A DNA stretch of 64,000 nucleotides, taken from NCBI GenBank assembly GCA_001599815.1, contig BCIA01000001.1, forward strand, positions 4,778,934-4,842,933. Direction: 5' to 3'. Shown one piece after another: positions 53,207 through 64,000 of the stretch. This DNA is from Furcasterigmium furcatum. Its lineage: Eukaryota; Ascomycota; Sordariomycetes; Glomerellales; Plectosphaerellaceae. The stretch's first letter is position 1, and each line of letters begins with the position of its first letter. The notes beneath the pieces were generated by a model. It did not search any database, had not been told where the DNA came from, and saw only the letters and a program-made list of their open reading frames with translations. A program made the position numbers and the translations under genes.

Positions 53207-55854
53207 CTACCCCGCTTGGCTGATAGAAGTTCTATCCACTTGGGTCTTCTCCGTCTCTGGGATGATGTGCTTCCGCTTCTCGGCGAGCTTCTCGCGAGCG
53301 ATGCCCTCTCCCTCCGCCCTCTTTCTGGCCTTCGCTTCTTTTCGCAGGCGAATTGCCGTACGGATGTCCACCTTGTCCTCCTTTTCCTCGATGATCGGCG
53401 TCGGTAATCCCTGAGGTCCCGTGCCGAGGGCAGAAATCCTTGTCATTCCTTTGCGCCCCGTCGCCAGATCCTCGCGCTGAACAGCCGAAGGCTCCTCATC
53501 CGGTGCATTCGAAGTCTCCTGGGGTTGTATGTCTTGCTCTGACACCTGCTGCTCTGGTCCACCGTAGTAATCGTGGAAATCCGGGCTGCATCCTAGCGCA
53601 TAAGATTCCTTGCTGGCTCTGGCGTCGTCGTGCATCGCAACCAAAACACCGGCAGACGTCTGCTTTAGGGTGACGTCTGACCTTGTCTCCAGCTTTCTAT
53701 CCGTTCCTGGAAGGCTGTCGTAGAGACCAGGAAGCTGGAGCCCGCCATACCCCGAATCCTGAAATAGTAAGTCGCCCTCTGTTTCACCTCGTACTCGTCG
53801 TGGGTCGTTCTGGCCGTCTTCGGCATGCTCGTCCTCCGATGACAGGTAATCATCGATGTTGAAAGTCGACTGGAACGACGCGGTGGCGACCTCATAGGTA
53901 GGCGACACAGTAGCTCGCCGGGTGCTGGGACTGTGATCCTCCATGGCAGTCCAGTACGAACTTGCATCATCTCCCGCAGCGCTGGCTGGTGACTTGGATA
54001 CTTGTGAAGAGATCGTTGCAAGGTCGATGGAAGTATTCGGGGTATGTCGAGAGTGCGGACGGGGGTACTGGCTAGAAGTCGTGCTGGAGACCGTCGGCGT
54101 CGTAGATGCCACTGACGTCGGAATCAAGCTGCTGGTGCGCATAGGAATGTGCTCGTATATTTCATCGAGTCTTAGCCTCCCCTGCGTCGAAGTCATGCTC
54201 TTCGTCCTGGGGTAAGCTGCTTCCCACCCATCAGTGTAGTGATGGGCACTGTTGTGTGCGCCTGGAAGCTGTTAGTTTGGGAAAAGAAGCAGCACGGAAG
54301 CAATTCCACTAACGCGAATGAGAGGCAGAGGAACTCCCTGAAGTTCCAGGGCGACGGATATCAGCCACGGTATCAATCCGGGGCGCAGCTCCAGCCGTTT
54401 TCTGACGCCGTCTTGTTTGGCCTTGAGAACTAGCTCCGGGGTTGACATCATGCCGGGGGGAAGTCTCCGGGGTCGTTAGAAACCCGTCGTCTTCTGGGAG
54501 ATCCTCGTAGTCTGAACCCTGCATACCCATAGAAGCCTTTTCGCGGTACGGCCTATCCGGTGTCCTGGAATGAGTTGGCAGGGAGTAATTTGATCTGGCG
54601 AGGAGAACGGAATCCCGGGCAAACGACGGTGATGGAGGCGGTTCCGGCTCGCTTTTCGGCAGGAGGTGCGAGTATTTGCCCCAGCCTCGAATCCCAACAG
54701 GTAGGTCCGGGAGTGGTGCTGGCACAGAACGATGCTCCGCGGTAGCAAAATGACTGCTATTTGTAGGCCGGTGCATGCTCTGCGGTCTCGGGGATGGTGA
54801 TATGTATGTGGTTGGGGCTGTCGGGATGTACGAGCTTAAGGACTGGCGCCTTCCTGATCGGCCTGTCTGAGAAAGGTGCCTATGCAGATGAGCCTGGCGT
54901 TCATCTTGAGGACCAGAGGGTGCAATGGGAAACGATGGGTTCTGGGCGAGCCCATTGATGAAGGGAGGACGAGGCTTTCGACGGATCGGATCCGAATTGT
55001 CTCCCTCATGAGCCCCAACAACGCGAGTGCTGTGTCCCAATCTAGACCTTCTCACATCTGGTGCCGGAGCACTATCAGGACGGTCGTATGTCGCCTTGCC
55101 AGCCTCGGGGTAGAAGGCTTGACTTTGGCGGGGTGTTGAGTCCGGCCCGTTGGCTCCGATATTGCGATCGGCCACGTCTTCTCCGAAGTCCTTTGCCCCG
55201 GCTGCTTTGACTCTTGTCTGGAAGCCCTGCGGTCTCAGCTCCGACTGTGCATCCAGCAGGTCAACGAAGCCCCTTCCTGAGCCCACGCTATGAATGGAGT
55301 CGCTGCGCTGGTATCGGAAAGGGGTCCCCGGCGGCTGAAGCGGAGTGAGTGGTGCCGAGTAGGACTGTGGTAGGGGAGGCTCCGGAGTTGATCTTGCGAT
55401 GGACGATATCGAGTCTGATTTGGGCTTTCTGAAAGCGATTGGCGGCCTCTTGAAGGACTCCCGTCTTAGACGGCGTGGGCCGCCGGCACCATTAGGAGCA
55501 GTTTTAGGCCGATCTATGCTCGCGGTGAGCTCACGGAACCGTGGAACAATCGGCGCAGGCGCTGAGTTATCCGAGGCTCCATCGTTGATCAGTTGGTCTT
55601 CGTTCCGCAGATGAAGCGATCGTTGCGCCGTTTCGAAAGTACCGACAGGTCCGTTTCCTGCGACTGGATATGTGCCTTGAACACCTCTGCATTAGCATCC
55701 AGATCAGTTTTTTTTCTCCCCAGGGCGATTCCTCACCTCTGACGGGAGGCAGAGACGGCGTCGTGGCCTCGTAGGCTTGGCTCTTTACGAGAGTAGGGGA
55801 CAGTGGTGGACGATCCGACGGCTTGCGCGAGGAGAGGAAGCTGAGGAGGCCCAT
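53207..55854 (-). CDS. Large disordered Ser/Pro/Arg-rich protein, unknown function
   Basis: Not recognised beyond being a fungal hypothetical-protein type. Exons 55854-55737, 55684-54314 and 54261-53207 give 847 residues. The second junction, HSR|AHNSAHHYTDGWEAAY followed by PRTKSMTSTQGRLRLDEIYE, supports the splice because alternative acceptors hit stops. Seen: N-terminus MGLLSFLSSRKPSDRPPLSP; many SP/TP sites; RQSLSSYIPTAPTTYISPSP; DGFLTTPETSPRHDVNPGAS; acidic FNIDDYLSSEDEHAEDGQ; QDSGYGGLQLP; C-terminal basic coiled-coil-like segment (KVDIRTAIRLRKEAKARKRA, EGEGIAREKLAEKRKH). The many proline-directed phospho-sites suggest kinase regulation, but this is inference. Confidence 0.7.
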
Positions 55855-58356
55855 GGTGACGGTTTGAGCCGGGCCATAAGGCCCTTAAAAGTAAGAGGAC
55901 TGACTGTCTGCCACGAGATCACGCCTCGAGCCTGGTGTGGTCGGTGAAGTCGACGGCGCGAACCAATGTCATCTCACCAAAAGTCTCCTGGGTAGTGAGG
56001 AGGCACAGGAGAAAGATCGACCCAAAATCTTCAACAGGAAAGACAAAGGGTGCAACAAGATGTGGGTATCGTCCGTCGACGGCGCGTTCCCCTCAATACC
56101 CTTAAGTACCTTACCTCGCGCGGTCTTCATGCGACGGCGAGCCGGTGTTTCTGGAGAGGGGTGGGTTCCTGGGTTGCATCCGCCGGGGACCAGCCCGGCT
56201 TTTGGCTTTTGGAGAGGCGGACGGATCCTTGTCCATGCACGCACTTGGACGCTGTGCAGCTGGTGCAATGACGAACTCCACTTGGGGTGGAAAGAAGGGG
56301 AAACCTAGTCACGGCTAAGAAGACGGCGGAGGGCACGTCGTCAGGGGTGTCTGGATGATATGTAGGACGAGAAGGGCCGAGGCCAATGAGGTCAGACAGA
56401 TAGATTTCGAGTGATGCAGGCAAGACAAGAGAGGAAGGATGAGCACGCCCCAACACGGAATGGCTTTTGTGCAGTGTGTTGTATCCAGAGCCGGCAGGGC
56501 CTTCGTTTGCATGACGAACGGCGAGGGAAGATTTGGCAGAGGACGAAGGAGCAGACTAGCAAGATGGGCTGGATCAGGGGTGTGCACGCAGCGCAGACGT
56601 AATCGGACGGCAGGCTGTGGTGAGCGTCCTCCTGTGTATGCAATCAGTTGGCCGGCCCATCGCCACCGACATCGCGCTCAGACGGCTCAGGCCTCTCCAC
56701 TGCCACGTTTCGAAGACAGGCACAAGTCCAGCTGATGGAAGGGCGGGAGAGCTGTGGCGAGGGGTGTGACAGGCACACTGACCTAGCGGTGGGCGACGGA
56801 GCCTTGGCGACGGTGGGCAGAGAACAAAGAGACGCCCCTTGCGCCAGTTTCAACGTCTGAGATGTTGTTGTTGTTGATGTTCCTGTCATGAATGGAGTCC
56901 AAGCTGGGTGTTGCCGATCGACTCAAAACTGGAGCTGCGGCTTCAGCGAGAAAAGCAAATGCCGTCGCGGCACCCTTCTGCATGGATGCAGGCGCGGACG
57001 TATCAGCATGAAGAATGGCTGAAGCGAAAGTCGATGCATCACGGGCTGAACCGAGGACCAGCGAGACATGCTGAGAGAAGGGGGCCTGTCGCCTGGGGGG
57101 TAGCGTCATGCATAGCGTGAGCTGAGGAATCAAGCCCATTTGCCGGCGGGCATTTCTTTTGTCTGTGTCAACATGATAGCGGCTTGGGCCTAGAGATGTA
57201 GCGCGATCCTTGGAAGAAGCAATGCCCCAATCAGAAGCCGGTGCCTCGCTGGCCAGGGATGCGTTTGCTTGTCTGGTGCCCGGAGACCACAGGCTATCGC
57301 GCTTCCGGATGGCCGGGATCACACCGAGGAGCCAACTGACCTTTATCGAAGAGTCGAGCCGATGAACCAAAGGTCTGGATCACCGAAGAAGCGACAGGGA
57401 TGGAGGCGAGCGAGCGATCAGGTGGTGTTCGTCAGGGTCGTCCGTTGGGGTTGGTGCGTGCCGACGAGAGAGGTCGTTTGCTGTCGATGGGCTTCCCGCA
57501 GTTTCCCCAGCCCCGGGCGGATCTGCATAAATTCCGAGCTGAATGCCCCTGTCCATTATGTCGATTCGGAGGCACACAGGGTTCCTGAAGCCCAGGATTG
57601 GCGATGCGTACTGGGCCGTGACGGGCGTGGCATGCGGCAGATCGGCCCCCAAGCCAGGCCCCCTTGTCGACCTGAATGCCCATCTGGGTTTGATTGGAGA
57701 AGCGGCGTTGAAATTGCGTTTCGTAGCGAGGCTTTTTTAGCAGGCGACTGTTTTCTGTCGATGAGAGACATGTCGATCGTGCTAATAACGACGGCCGCTC
57801 TCGGGCGTCGAAGGCGTCGATCATCTTGGAAATTGCCTGTCTACCTACTGTGGTGGGAATTTCCGGGTGACAAGGGCGGTGATGAGACCCGTGCCATGGC
57901 ATTGGAGGCTGTGCGATGTCGTGCGAAGGCGAGACGGGTTCATCTTTGGTGCAACCAGCAACAAGCAGCCGATGTAGGACTGTGCGACGCTTCAGGCGAG
58001 GGGCGACGAGTTGAAGGCTGAGGTGCTTAGGGAACTGAAGTTTTCCGGGCAGGATCCATGGACATGTCCACTTGACGGCCCCACGACAAACACGGAAGGA
58101 AGGAACCTGGAAGTGACCGCGCCTTCCTGGGCGGGCCGCATTTCGCTTGGTAGGTAGGAACCCTGCGGGTTGCAACTGCTTCGGACATGGAACTCGTCAT
58201 CTCGATACGCCGGGCCAGATGTGCCAATTCTTTGGTTCCTTCTGTCCACCCATGGACGACTCAATCTATTTCACCAACAACCGAGATGTTCGCTCGCCTG
58301 GAGACACGCTTTCATGAACTGTCCTGTGCTGTCACTTGCCGCAGTCTATGCTAACC
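55855..58356. other. Largest gene-free stretch, 2.5 kb
   Basis: Upstream of the 847-residue protein gene and downstream of the Mob2-like gene. ORFs up to 250 codons occur (plus 57269-58021; minus 57432-58175 and 56783-57370) but they overlap one another in opposite directions, have no domains and show Arg/Gly/Pro-rich composition expected of GC-rich noncoding DNA. A short (TTG)n run lies at 56864-56876. It may be a long promoter or 5' UTR. Confidence 0.45.
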
Positions 58357-59303
58357 TCAGAATCCGGCCGTCTCCAGCAGCTGCTTCCCGTTCGCCAGGT
58401 TGGCGTACTGATACGCCTTACTATCCGTCGGAAAGGTCCCCATGGCCGCCCACAAGTCCACCAGGCCCTGCAGCGGCTCCAGATCCTCCGGCTTCAGCAG
58501 CCCAAGCTCCGCGGCCGTCATGGCAAAGTGGCTAAAGCAGCTGTTGAGCTGCTTCTCGAGGTTGAGGTGGTAGAAGGGCTCGACGAAGTGGCTGTGGTAG
58601 AGGTGCGCGTAGACGCGGAACATCTGCACGAAGATGGTCCGGCAGATCTGGTGAAAGTCCTTCGGGAAGCCGCTGCGCCGGCCGATCCAGTCCTGGTCCG
58701 GCGCATTCGGCTCCTCGGTGGTCGGCGACGCGGCCTGCTGGAGCAACGCCGAGCTGCTGGTGCTCGCCGGGAAGCTGGCGTTCTGGGCGTACGAGACGCT
58801 GTTGGGATCCGTGGGGAAGAGGCGGGTGTCGTTGACCTTGCCGCCGATCCAGCGCTGCATGAGCGTCATGTACTCGTAGGCGGGCAGCTCGACGGGCTGG
58901 TACTTGTTGTTGAGCCAGGTGTACGAGTGGTTGCTGCACAACGGCGTCAGGGACGAGGGGGCCTGGTTTGGCTGGCTGGAGGTGCTTGTTACTCACGGGC
59001 CGGCGGACATCTTGGGGCAACGGGAGGGGTTGCAGATGCTCTCGCCACTCTCCTCCTTCTCATGCACCACCCGGACGAAATTCCAGAGATTGCGATAATG
59101 CTCGACGACTTGGATTCTGTCGTCAGTCGATTGTCTACTGGGTACTGGGGGTGGTCCGGGTGCTCACCGTGATGGGCGATCCACTCGCCCTGCTCGACCG
59201 TCTTCGGTTTGGCGCTCAGTGTCATGAGATTTCCCTTCACAATCTGCCTCGAGTAGGCCGGGTTGAGCCACAACGGCGTGGGCTCGGTTTCTGTCGCAGC
59301 CAT
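58357..59303 (-). CDS. MOB2: Mob2-type NDR kinase activator
   Basis: Mob-family co-activator of NDR/LATS kinases (in filamentous fungi COT1-type kinases controlling polar growth). Exons 59303-59168, 59108-58997 and 58933-58357 give 274 residues. Seen: LWLNPAYSRQIVKGNLMTLS; VEQGEWIAHHVVEHYRNLWN; CNPSRCPKMSAGPNHSYTWL with zinc-site Cys; LPAYEYMTLMQRWIGGKVND, LFPTDP; IFVQMFRVYAHLYHSHF with the two zinc-site His; and a C-terminal LNSCFSHFAMTAAELGLLKP. CPKMSAGP with the VND--LFPT segment favours the Mob2 group over Mob1, and phocein is excluded. An insertion (STSSSALLQQAASPTTEEPN) sits before the conserved FPKDFHQI. All junctions in phase. Confidence 0.88.
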
Positions 59304-60265
59304 GATGGTTGGAAATGACGACGATGGCGTCGAAAGCAGAGAAGATCAGTGGGTATCTTAAATGACAAGGCAGGCGGCGCAAGGAAGAGTCCCGTTGCTT
59401 CTCACTGCCAGTCAGTGGCGCGCTCCAGGCACTCGAAGACGCGCTCGCGGACTGAACCCGACAGACGAGGCGAGTTGGCTGAATTGGGCACCGCGGCTAT
59501 TCTTGCCGTCTTCGCAGGATGCTGCAGGTCGCACTTGTATGCAGGCAGATGTCGGTTTCGTTGCCAGAGACGACCAGCAGTGTACGGGCGGGAGGTGTTT
59601 CGTGGTTTGATATTCCAGTCGTGGTGGCACTTCATTGGGACTTTGCACCGGCCAGGGTCCGAGCGGGGAAGCGGTGAACTTCTCCAGTGCCGCCGCCGCC
59701 AGCGGCCCGCCGCCAAGGGCGCGCACTTGGTTGGTGCACCCGGCACTCTGCCCCTCGTTGCTCGGCCGAGCATGGAATCTCCCGTCCCGCGGGTGCCAGT
59801 GGTGTTGCCAGTGGTGTTCTGCCACGACATAAGGCCTTCGATTATGTACAAGAGTGTTGAGCTGAGACGCATGTCCGAACAGAACTTTCTCGGATTCGGC
59901 CAGGATCATCCAGGGTAGAGATGATTTCGCTTCCTCCTTGGCTACTCCGCAGGTTGACGATCCCCCTCAACCGAGAAAAGGGGCAACCGTTTCCATCAAG
60001 AGGGTCGCGCAGAACATGTCCGCCCTGGAACGACGGCAGCGACTAGACTTTTGAGATCAGGTATTGGATGATTGAGATGGTCTTTAATTCCGACGGTCGC
60101 TAAATCGACTTCAAGCAGTTCTCAAGCAGTTCTCTAGTGAATACATGTGGAGGGCCATGTATTATTCCCCGGCCCCCATGGTTGAGACTATTATTCTATG
60201 GATACAAGTTGAGCCCTCTCTCCGGACACAGTCGTCTCTAGCACGAACCTCTATGACCACGGGAC
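59304..60265. other. Spacer Mob2-like gene / ABC transporter 3' end
   Basis: 962 bp. Overlapping ORFs on both strands (59349-59918 plus; 59402-59909 minus) have no recognisable features. AT-rich part at 60060-60230 is probably transporter 3' UTR. Confidence 0.4.
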
Positions 60266-63200
60266 TCAAACGCCCAAGCTCTGCGCCTCGCACATCTTCG
60301 CATACATTCCGCCTCTCCTGAGCAGCTCCTCATGTGTACCAACCTCCACGACATTGCCCCCAAAGAAAACGAAGATCCTGTCTGCATCTCTGATCGTGGA
60401 CAACCTGTGAGCAACAGCCACGGTGATCCGATCATCGGCAGCCGCCTCCATCAATGCCTTCTGGACCACCCTCTCAGACTCTGTGTCCAACGCGCTGGTT
60501 GCCTCGTCCAGCAGGATGACCTTGGGCTTGCGTATCAACGCTCTCGCAATCGCGACTCTCTGGCGCTGGCCGCCGGAAAGTTGGCTTCCTCCCGTGCCGC
60601 AGGGAGTCTCTAGTCCTTCAGGGAGAGACATAACAAACTCCCAAGCGTTGGCTGCCTTGCATGCCTCCTCGACCTCCGTGACCGAGGCCACCTCCCCGTC
60701 GTCTTTGCCGTGGGATATGTTCTCCAAGATGGAGCCGTGGAATAACGTCGGTTCCTGCTGTACAAGGGCCACTTTCCTGCGGTAGAGCCTCGGGTTCATC
60801 GAAGACAGGGGCTCGACCGAATCGATCGTGATCTGCCCGCTGGTTGGGTCGTAGAATCGCTCGAGGAGCGAGATTATGGTGCTCTTACCGCACCCTGATG
60901 CGCCAACAAAGGCCACGAACTCTCCCGGCTTGATCTGCGCCATTGTGAGCCGCAAGAATACAGGACTGTCGATATGCCACTTACATCGAGAGAAACTCCT
61001 CTCAGGACCCTGATGTCAGGGGCCATCGGATACGAGAACTTGACGTCCTTGAACTGGATGGAGATACAGCCGTGCGGTGCACTTCTGTCCCTATTCTCGT
61101 CCGTTTCTTGAATGACGGGTTCCAGATCTCGGATCCAGAAGTAGTAGTTGGCTGCCTGAACAGCCTTGGTGAAGCCTTCGCGTCGTCAGCAACAGCGCAA
61201 TGGTTGGCCTGGATGGGTGGAATACTCACTGCTGGAAAAGCTGAACATCTGAGCTGTTCCTTGGCCACAGAAGTATACCGACATGAAAGACGCTATGAAC
61301 TGGAAGAAGGTGATCTTCTCTTCGCTAATGAGTTTGGATCCCCACCTGTTCGGTCAAGTTAGATATCAGGTACGAACACAGAGACCATCCCGTCCCCAAG
61401 AGAGCCTCGAAACGCCATCAGAGCCGTTTCACTCACCAGAATCCCAAAGCAAGTACGAAATACTCGATCGACTGCGTCAGCGCGAACCAGATCATCATGT
61501 TGAAAAGACCCGGCCTCGCCTCGTGGATGGCCCGGTCCAGCTCCCGGGCGTACGTGTCCAGCACACTCCTCTCGATAGCGAGTGACGAAACCGTTCGGAT
61601 GGCCATGACGGACTCCGAGGCCACCGATGAACTCGCAGCATATCTCTTGGACATGTGCATATCAACCTTGGATTCCAGGCGTATCCTGGCATAGCCAGCC
61701 ACCAGCATCGGTGGCAGGCCAGCGAGCACACCAACGACGGCGACTCTCCAAGAGATGGCAAAAGCCAGGACTGCACTGATGAGAACGTTGATTGCCGAGA
61801 GAACGACGACGCCGACGTTGAACCCCATCAGCTCCAAAATAGACTGAGGGTACGAGTCGATTCGGCTCATCAGCGAGCCCACGGTGTTCTCAGGGCGGTC
61901 GAAGAAGCGCAGATCCTGCTTCAAGATCGAATCGAAGATCTCATGGCGAGCTTTCCTGTTCAAGGCCTGCACCATGCCTTCTGGTTAGCATTCAGACTGG
62001 TTAGCAGATATGTTGGCAAGGGGCACTATACCTGAGCTACAATGTTGGTGGCCCATCCCATGACGAAGTAGGCTACGAAGCTCCCGATGGCCATGACGAA
62101 GAACATGAGAGAGAAGAAGCTCCCTCGAGACACCATGCTATCCGACTGCTGCGCATCAAGGACGAATGCGAGTAGAATTGCTTGTCCCGGGAAAATGGCA
62201 GCTATGGTGATGGATTGATTAGCGATCCGTAAGAAACACCATGACTGGATTACAAGATGAGACTCACCTCCCGCGACACATGTCAGGAGAATAAGGAAGT
62301 ACCAGATCCTTAGCTCTGGTGTCAGGTACGCCATCTTGAGAACAGCCCGGATGAGGCCCAAGGGCTTCGCCAGGTCATGGTCCTCGCGATCTTTCAGATC
62401 CCTGGCCACCCTGGACTCCCTCGTCGGGATTTTGCTCATCTCTTTGATGGGCACGGAGTCAGAATCCTCATCTTCTTGGTCAGAAGACGTGGCCGAGGGT
62501 GTTTCGTCCTTGCCTGGCCCAAGACTCTGAGCTCTGACCAGCTTCTCGTAGATCCCGCCCTGACGTGAGAGCTGTTCATGGGTTCCCTGCTCTGCGATGC
62601 GCCCATGAGACATGACAACGATGTTGTCTGCGCCTTGGATGGTTGCGAGCTTATGCGCGATGGTGATGGTCGTCCTGTTCTTCGATGCGTTATCCAGGGC
62701 TCGCTGAACGACACCCTCAGCATGCGGATCCAGAGCACTTGTTGCTTCGTCCAGGAGCAGAATCTTGGGTTTCGATATGATGCTCCGTGCGATGGCAATT
62801 CTCTGCTTCTGGCCTCCCGAGAGAAGGCCGCCCCGTTGGCCGATAGATGTGTCGTAGCCCTGAGACAACTCGACGATAAAGTCATGTGCGAACGAGAGCT
62901 TAGCGGCATCTTCCACACGCCTTCTCTTCTCATCGATTGGAGAGTCCTCCCAGGGCGTGCCGATGAGACCGTTGGCAATGTTCTCGTACACTGTTCCGTT
63001 AAACAGTACAGGCTCCTGTGATGGCTCAAGTCAGCTAACTGCTTAAGCTCACATTTGGCCAGAAGCCCACGTCCCTTGGGACCATGGTCAGTTCACTCCT
63101 CACCTGCTGCACGAGACGAATATTGGTCCTCAGCCACTGCAGGCTGAGGTCCTGGATGTTCATTCCGTCGAGAGTGATCGTCCCCGAGCCGGGGTCATAC

Positions 63201-64000
63201 CAACGCTCGAGGAGTCCGACAATTGTACTTTTGCCAGATCCGCTGGGGCCCTGCTTGGGTCAGTCATGATTTCAGACAAAGCGGCGTCTGTTTCTCGAAG
63301 TCTGAACTTACGACCAAGGCGGTAACTTTTCCCGCTGGGACATTCAAGGAGAAGTCCTCGAGGACAGTAACATCGGGTCGACTGGGGTAGCTGAAGTTCA
63401 CAGCTTCGATGCTAATGGTTCCAGATACACTGCTGGGCCTCTCGCCTCCGTCGTTGAAGGGGTTGATGGCGGATTTCCGGTCGATCAAGGAGAACAGCTC
63501 GGCCGCCGCCGAAGCGGCACGGCCGAAGACAACCATGTGCGGAGCAATCGACGTGATTGTCATCGAGGCAATTATAATAGAAAAAACGACGCTGCCTTTG
63601 TGTTAACTCGCCATTCATCCCTCTCTCGGTAGGGGAACTTACGTGAAAATGATGCCCATATCAGAAACCTCGCCCCGGTCAACCATCATGATTCCCTGCC
63701 AGAAGGCCAGGGCAATACCTGCGTAGACGAAAAAGTATTCAGCCCCAAACAGAATGCCGTACAGAAGGTTCTTCTTCATGCCCTGCTTATATGCACTATC
63801 GAGGTAGTCATTTTTGTATTTGGCGACGAGGCGACGCCGCAGGCTGAAAGCCTGAACGGCGCGGACGCCGGCCAGAATGCTCTCGGCATAGCTACCAGCT
63901 TGGCCGTATATATTCAGAATTCCGGACTCTACCTTGACGTCGAGCGTAGAAACACCGCCGATGACAAGGAGAATGGCTGGGATGATGCTCGAGACAATTA
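60266..64000 (-). CDS. ABCB-type full ABC transporter (partial, N-terminus beyond right edge)
   Basis: P-glycoprotein/MDR-like exporter with (TMD-NBD)x2 layout; substrate unknown. Exons from the edge: 64000-63643, 63591-63312, 63250-63104, 63015-62268, 62201-62032, 61966-61437, 61345-61230, 61175-60985 and 60934-60266. Seen: end of TMD1 (SILAGVRAVQAFSLRRRLVA); NBD1 with GPSGSGKSTIVGLLER, LSGGQKQRIAIARS, ILLLDEATSALD and AHKLATI; a charged linker (SSDQEDEDSDSVPIKE); TMD2 spans; NBD2 with VGASGCGKSTIISLLER, LVQQEPTLFHGSI, LSGGQRQRVAIARA, VILLDEATSALD and AHRLSTI. Both catalytic glutamates and H-loop histidines are present, so both sites look competent. The N-terminal membrane helices are missing. 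Confidence 0.93.

Noticed and set aside
56783..57370. 195-codon minus-strand ORF
   Set aside because: Its translation contains a low-complexity Asn run from a (TTG)n repeat, with no conserved motif; no gene features around it.
57269..58175. ORFs of about 250 codons on both strands
   Set aside because: They overlap in opposite directions, lack domains and look like GC-rich chance frames without splice support.
61967..62031. Acceptor just before GMVQAL in the ABC transporter
   Set aside because: Out of phase with the GTATAG donor; the TGCAG acceptor at 61967-61969 is in phase and has a CTAAC branch site upstream.
1..64000. Transposons, RIP-degraded repeats, CRISPR, operons or a secondary-metabolite cluster
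   Set aside because: No transposase, reverse transcriptase, long repeats, TA-biased blocks, spaced repeats or backbone biosynthetic enzymes seen; the lone ABC transporter and aminotransferase are far apart.

Overview
The window is nuclear DNA of a filamentous ascomycete (Pezizomycotina, most likely a Sordariomycete). The basis is many short spliceosomal introns (about 45-210 nt, GT-AG with CTAAC/CTGAC-like branch sites), GC-rich third codon positions, short spacers, and gene families typical of that group. I reconstructed exons by hand from protein continuity and splice phase. There is no plasmid, phage, CRISPR or clear transposon content, and no rRNA or intact tRNA gene.

Layout, left to right. 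1-12 kb: Rab GTPase Ypt6 (cut by the left edge), NOP53, external NADH dehydrogenase NDE1, uridine kinase URK1, GID8, complex I subunit NDUFS4 and ATP synthase subunit f (ATP17). 12-20 kb: a long disordered proline/serine-rich RGG protein, then a gene-poor stretch holding one unrecognised secreted protein. 20-25 kb: MCM6 and RNase H2 subunit C. 25-36 kb: nucleoside hydrolase, cyclopropane-fatty-acid-synthase-like methyltransferase, REX4, histone acetyltransferase ESA1, a PLP aminotransferase and a GH125 mannosidase. 36-42 kb: POL32 and RAD18 head to head, then ESCRT-III-like CHM7. 42-51 kb: G-patch protein, ENV9-like SDR, longin R-SNARE (NYV1/VAMP7 type), mitochondrial helicase SUV3, and a ubiquitin C-terminal hydrolase. 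51-59 kb: two long disordered proteins, a 2.5 kb gene-free stretch and a Mob2-type kinase activator. 60-64 kb: a full-length ABCB transporter running off the right edge.

Most genes are unrelated housekeeping genes, but some neighbours share a job. NDUFS4 and ATP17, both inner-membrane OXPHOS subunits, diverge from a 321 bp spacer with five CCAAT/ATTGG pentamers. POL32 and RAD18, both acting with PCNA in post-replication repair, diverge from a 509 bp spacer containing ACGCGT. MCM6 and RNH203 also have ACGCGT upstream. At MCM6 it sits in four CGCG cores spaced 10, 10 and 11 bp, a layout expected of an MBF-type G1/S promoter.

No obviously new multi-gene system is visible. The strongest leads are the phased CGCG array, the two function-matched bidirectional promoters, a possible Pol III transcript at 24.0-24.2 kb, an excess of GC-AG introns (3 of about 54 inferred), a 22-base C run inside a coding exon, and the orphan secreted protein.
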